Origin: Ephydatia muelleri
Lineage: Eukaryota > Porifera > Demospongiae > Spongillida > Spongillidae
Direction: 5' to 3'
DNA: 64,000 nt
NCBI GenBank assembly: GCA_013339895.1
Contig: JABACO010000004.1
Span: forward strand, 13,242,304 to 13,306,303
Under the pieces are notes generated by a model. The model did not search any database and had not been told where the DNA came from. It was given only the letters and a program-made list of their open reading frames with translations. Shown here in pieces: positions 61,051 to 64,000 of this stretch. Position 1 is the first letter of the stretch; each line of letters starts with the position of its first letter. A program made the position numbers and the translations under genes.

Positions 61051-61952
61051 AAATCACGTCAAATTTAGTGGCTGTGAAAGAACGTTGGAACACAGTGCAC
61101 ACTTCAGCTTCTCTAAGATCGACAGGTTGTTCACGCCGGCCAAAGTTGGACTAGGCTCATGCAATAAAGCTGGGTAGAGAGGCAGCTATTAGTCTATTAG
61201 ATGGCTTTCTACTTTTGACCTTTTCATGTGTCCACACGCACATGTGGTTGCACCATGATGTCAAACTATTGTAGTGTTAATAAAGTACATGGTATGATGA
61301 AATGTTTGTGCCACTAAAATGCCAATGATGCCAAGTACACAGAGTTGGGTTGGGTCTTCATACCCTTGGCAGTAGAGACCTATGCTTGTTGGGGTGTGGA
61401 AGCTCAGGATTCCATTTCTCGGCTGGCTGCCCGTCTGGCTTTGCAGTTGCAGTGTAGCAAGTCAAAGGCCATTACAAGCATCTATCAGAGACTGAACCTC
61501 ACCTTAGTTCACTGCAATGCCAGAGCCTTGCTACCTGTGCTAGGTTTCAGCATTCAGTGGGCGAGGGCTGAAAATGTTTTGTGTGTGTGTGTGTGTTTCT
61601 CTTTTAATAATTGTGTGTAGTCATTTGTATTTTATCCAATAATGATAATAATGGAAAAATGTTTAATAATAATACTTTTGTGTATTCCCTTGTAATGTTG
61701 TTATTCAATAGGTTGTGTCTTAGGGAATAATGTGTTGTATATGTATTATTATTGTTGTAATAATATTTGATTATAAATTTGATTAGCTGATTTTGGCTAT
61801 TTCATAATGAATGGATATAAAAATAATTACGGCAATAATTTGGTCTTACTTTGGTTAGCATACTGTACTTACTATTTAACTATTACACCTGAGATTTTTA
61901 AACTGCCTGATTTTAATTGCTTTGCACTGTTTTGTTTGTTTTTTCCATTATG
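61051..61952. other. junction between the two inverted gene copies, with retroelement relic
   Basis: Apart from the relic at 61345-61560 it is AT-rich with many TAATAATAATA-type runs. Confidence 0.5.
61345..61560 (+). pseudogene. reverse-transcriptase element C-terminal end
   Basis: The frame reads GWVFIPLAVETYACWGVEAQ, then SISRLAARLALQLQCSKSKA, then IYQRLNLTLVHCNARALL. This is the final part of the same retroelement type as at 39.6-41.7 kb (compare GRVCVPLAVETYGN). It is short but uninterrupted. Two such pieces border inverted duplications in this window. Confidence 0.55.
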
Positions 61953-62241
61953 GTTTGACTAGCGAGTGAAATTGATGCACCCAAAATCACTGAACTCACT
62001 AGTGTGTTAGTTTCACAAACGTTGTGCTCATTCAGAAATACTCAGGGTCCAGTAAATATCAGGTTATGTCATGTGTGTATTTGTCACCAAATGTTAGCAC
62101 ATACAAAGCAAACACATCGGAAGTCCATGAGAGAAAGGTAAAAATGAGAAAGCAGAGTTATCAACAGTCTGGATCACTCCTCCTGGCATCTCCCACTTGT
62201 TGCAGCCTCTTGGTAGAAGAACTTTCGTGTGGTGTTTGCAG

Positions 62242-64000
62242 TCACATCAAAGAGCACCTTTCAGAGGACCTATCCCCTCCAACAGCTAATGGGACTTTGC
62301 TCTCATCCCCTGTGTCCACCTCGTACTTCTTCCTGTACTCCTCCATAGCCTCCAGATAGGACACTGGTGGCCATTGGTGTGCCTGGATGTATGCGAGGTT
62401 ATCACCAGTGAGGAGGGAGAACTCTGGCTTTGAGGAAAACTCTGCGTAGTTGCTGGAGATAAAGTGCAGACACCAGGCACTCAGCTGGTTGGCATTGTGC
62501 AGCTGTGCTGTTAGCAGGAGGGCTACAAATAGAAAAAGTGAGGGAATTAAATAAGATGTCTTCAATGTGAAGGAAATGAATGAGTGTATGCATAGTTAGT
62601 GTTGAATAAGCTTGTGGAGAGATGCTGATGGGACACAATACTACCTATGCTCAGTGACTTCAGACCTTTGCTGGTTAGTTATCTGCATGTGGAGTGCATC
62701 TCTATCTATGTAATGGATACATGGTGCCATGTGTACCATCAATCATGTGCGGTATCACATGGTGTCATGTGCGGTATCACATGGTGTCATACCATCAATG
62801 GTATCACATGTTGTCATGTGTACCATCAATGGTGTCACGGGGTGTCATTTGTTGTATCAATGGTGTCACATGGCATCATGTGTTGCATCAATGGTGTCAT
62901 GCGGTGTCATATATTGCACCAAAAGTGTCATGTGTTGCATTGGTTGTGTCACATAGTGTCATGTGTTGCCTCATGGTGTCATTTTTTGCAACGTGGTGTC
63001 ATAGATAGAGATGTTGGTGGTCATATGAGGGTGAGGGGTGGTATGAGGTAGGATATGAGAGTAGAGGGGTATGTTGGTGTGAGGGTAGGGGTATGAGGGT
63101 ATGAGAGTGGGGGTATGATGGTATGAGGGTGGGGGTATAATGGTACGAGGGGAGGGTATGAGGGTATGAAGGTTTGAGGGTAAAGGTGTGTTGTACTTAC
63201 AAATAACATCTATGTCGGCCTGAGCTATGCACTTGGAAGTGGTTCTGTCCACCTCCCTTTGTATGCACAGCTCACAGAGGGAGGTCAGCCTGGGCATCAT
63301 ATACTCATTTGAGAGCACCAGAATTCCCACAGAATCACCCTCCTCAATAGAGCAGTGGTCAGTGTAGAGGTATTCCAGGAAAGCCAACATGTTTTCATAT
63401 GTGATGTCATGAAGCTCCACCTAAAATGCAATTTTACGGTATCACATTTCAACACAGTTTGTGTAACAACTATGTTGAAATGAACATCAAATGTATCCTA
63501 ATCATTTCGTGATGAGCGCTCTTGTTGCTGTAATCACCTGCAAATTACATAGCGATGCCCTCAACAATGAGACACCAATATCCTACCATCTTCCTCCCTC
63601 TCCCACCCTCTCACCTCTGACCCTTCACCTTCAACAAAGCCACCTCTAAACATGGCAGACAGGACATCACATCTCGCCAAGAAGACTACTTTGTGAGCGT
63701 GAATGGTCTTCCCTTCCACTGTAAGGTGTACGTCAGAGAGGAGGGGCTGGTTCAGGAACAGCTGCTTGGTGATCTCCCTTTTCCTGTGATTCAACCATGT
63801 CCCACTGCTATTATTGATGGGTATGAACTCATCTCCCCTCTTGGCAGAGTAACATATGGTCTGCAGCTGTGGAAGATTGAACAGTTCAGCAACTATCATG
63901 GTCTCATCCAAAAGGGTGCTCTTGGCTTCTAGCTCCACAATGCCTGTATAAAGAAACTCCAGACATCTCAGGAAGGGAACATCAGAGATCAGAGTTTCAT
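62242..64000 (-). CDS. second RhoBTB gene, 3' part (cut by window edge)
   Basis: Minus-strand exons: 64000-63615 (incomplete), 63420-63201 and 62522-62242, equal to exons 5-7 of the first gene, with GT-AG junctions in the same phases. It encodes the end of BTB1, a complete BTB2 ([20 protein letters not shown]) and the C-terminal part ending CSLM. Protein differences from the first copy are frequent in exon 5 (FNLPQLQTICYSAKRGDEF against [19 protein letters not shown]) and rare in exons 6-7. Exon 7 has 42 more bases, adding 14 residues near YEVDTGDESKVPLAVGGD. No stops occur, so it appears functional, though its 5' part cannot be seen. Confidence 0.88.
62725..63190 (-). repeat. minisatellites in the second RhoBTB intron 6
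   Basis: Arrays related to those at 51870-52460 in reverse: catggtgtcatgtgttgcat units (62725-63005) and a G-rich array with gggtatgagggtatga (63020-63185). Confidence 0.88.

Larger units (their letters stand above)
61953..64000 (-). repeat. inverted gene-sized repeat, second RhoBTB arm
   Basis: Pairs with 51067-53190 and is open at the window end. Confidence 0.88.

Overview
This is a eukaryotic, metazoan window. It has short spliced introns (about 55-70 bp where resolvable), no operons, many microsatellites and minisatellites, and decayed DNA transposons and retroelements. The gene content (an intronless-looking TRIM-NHL gene with relics, a GH38 alpha-mannosidase, RhoBTB GTPases) and the transposon types fit an early-branching animal. 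A demosponge is my best guess, but this is inference. Bases 501-1500 are an assembly gap.

Layout: 1-10 kb holds a TRIM-NHL family cluster (an inverted fragment at the left edge, one intact 726-codon gene at 4113-6293, one decayed copy at 8.68-9.60 kb). 10.6-15.5 kb is a 14-exon alpha-mannosidase gene on +, open except for one single-base frameshift in exon 5. Its fourth intron is a minisatellite. 18-43 kb is a block of three abutting elements, each bounded by long inverted repeats (about 0.45, 1.3 and 0.75 kb). Their interiors hold decayed recombinase, transposase, integrase and reverse-transcriptase-related pieces, including a fairly long hAT-type coding region. 43-47.4 kb carries an integrase relic and two oppositely oriented arrays of one minisatellite. 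47,425-49,834 is a nearly perfect 2.4-kb palindrome whose right arm includes the start of a seven-exon RhoBTB gene (49,763-52,901; 612 codons plus stop). 55.6-61.05 kb is an inverted second copy of the 3' two-thirds of the mannosidase gene and its downstream flank. 61.95-64 kb is an inverted, diverged second RhoBTB, cut by the window edge.

The dominant theme is inverted duplication at every scale: hairpins of 65-250 bp, MITE-like elements, long-TIR elements of 7.5-8.7 kb, a 2.4-kb palindrome, and gene-sized inverted repeats 9-38 kb apart. The gene copies differ by substitutions and indels, so they are true paralogues or joined haplotypes rather than simple copies of one read. The genes are not an obvious pathway: TRIM-NHL proteins are usually ubiquitin ligases or RNA regulators, the mannosidase trims glycans in the lysosome, and RhoBTB proteins are usually cullin-3 adaptors. 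Exon boundaries come from reading splice signals by eye and checking that phases add up.
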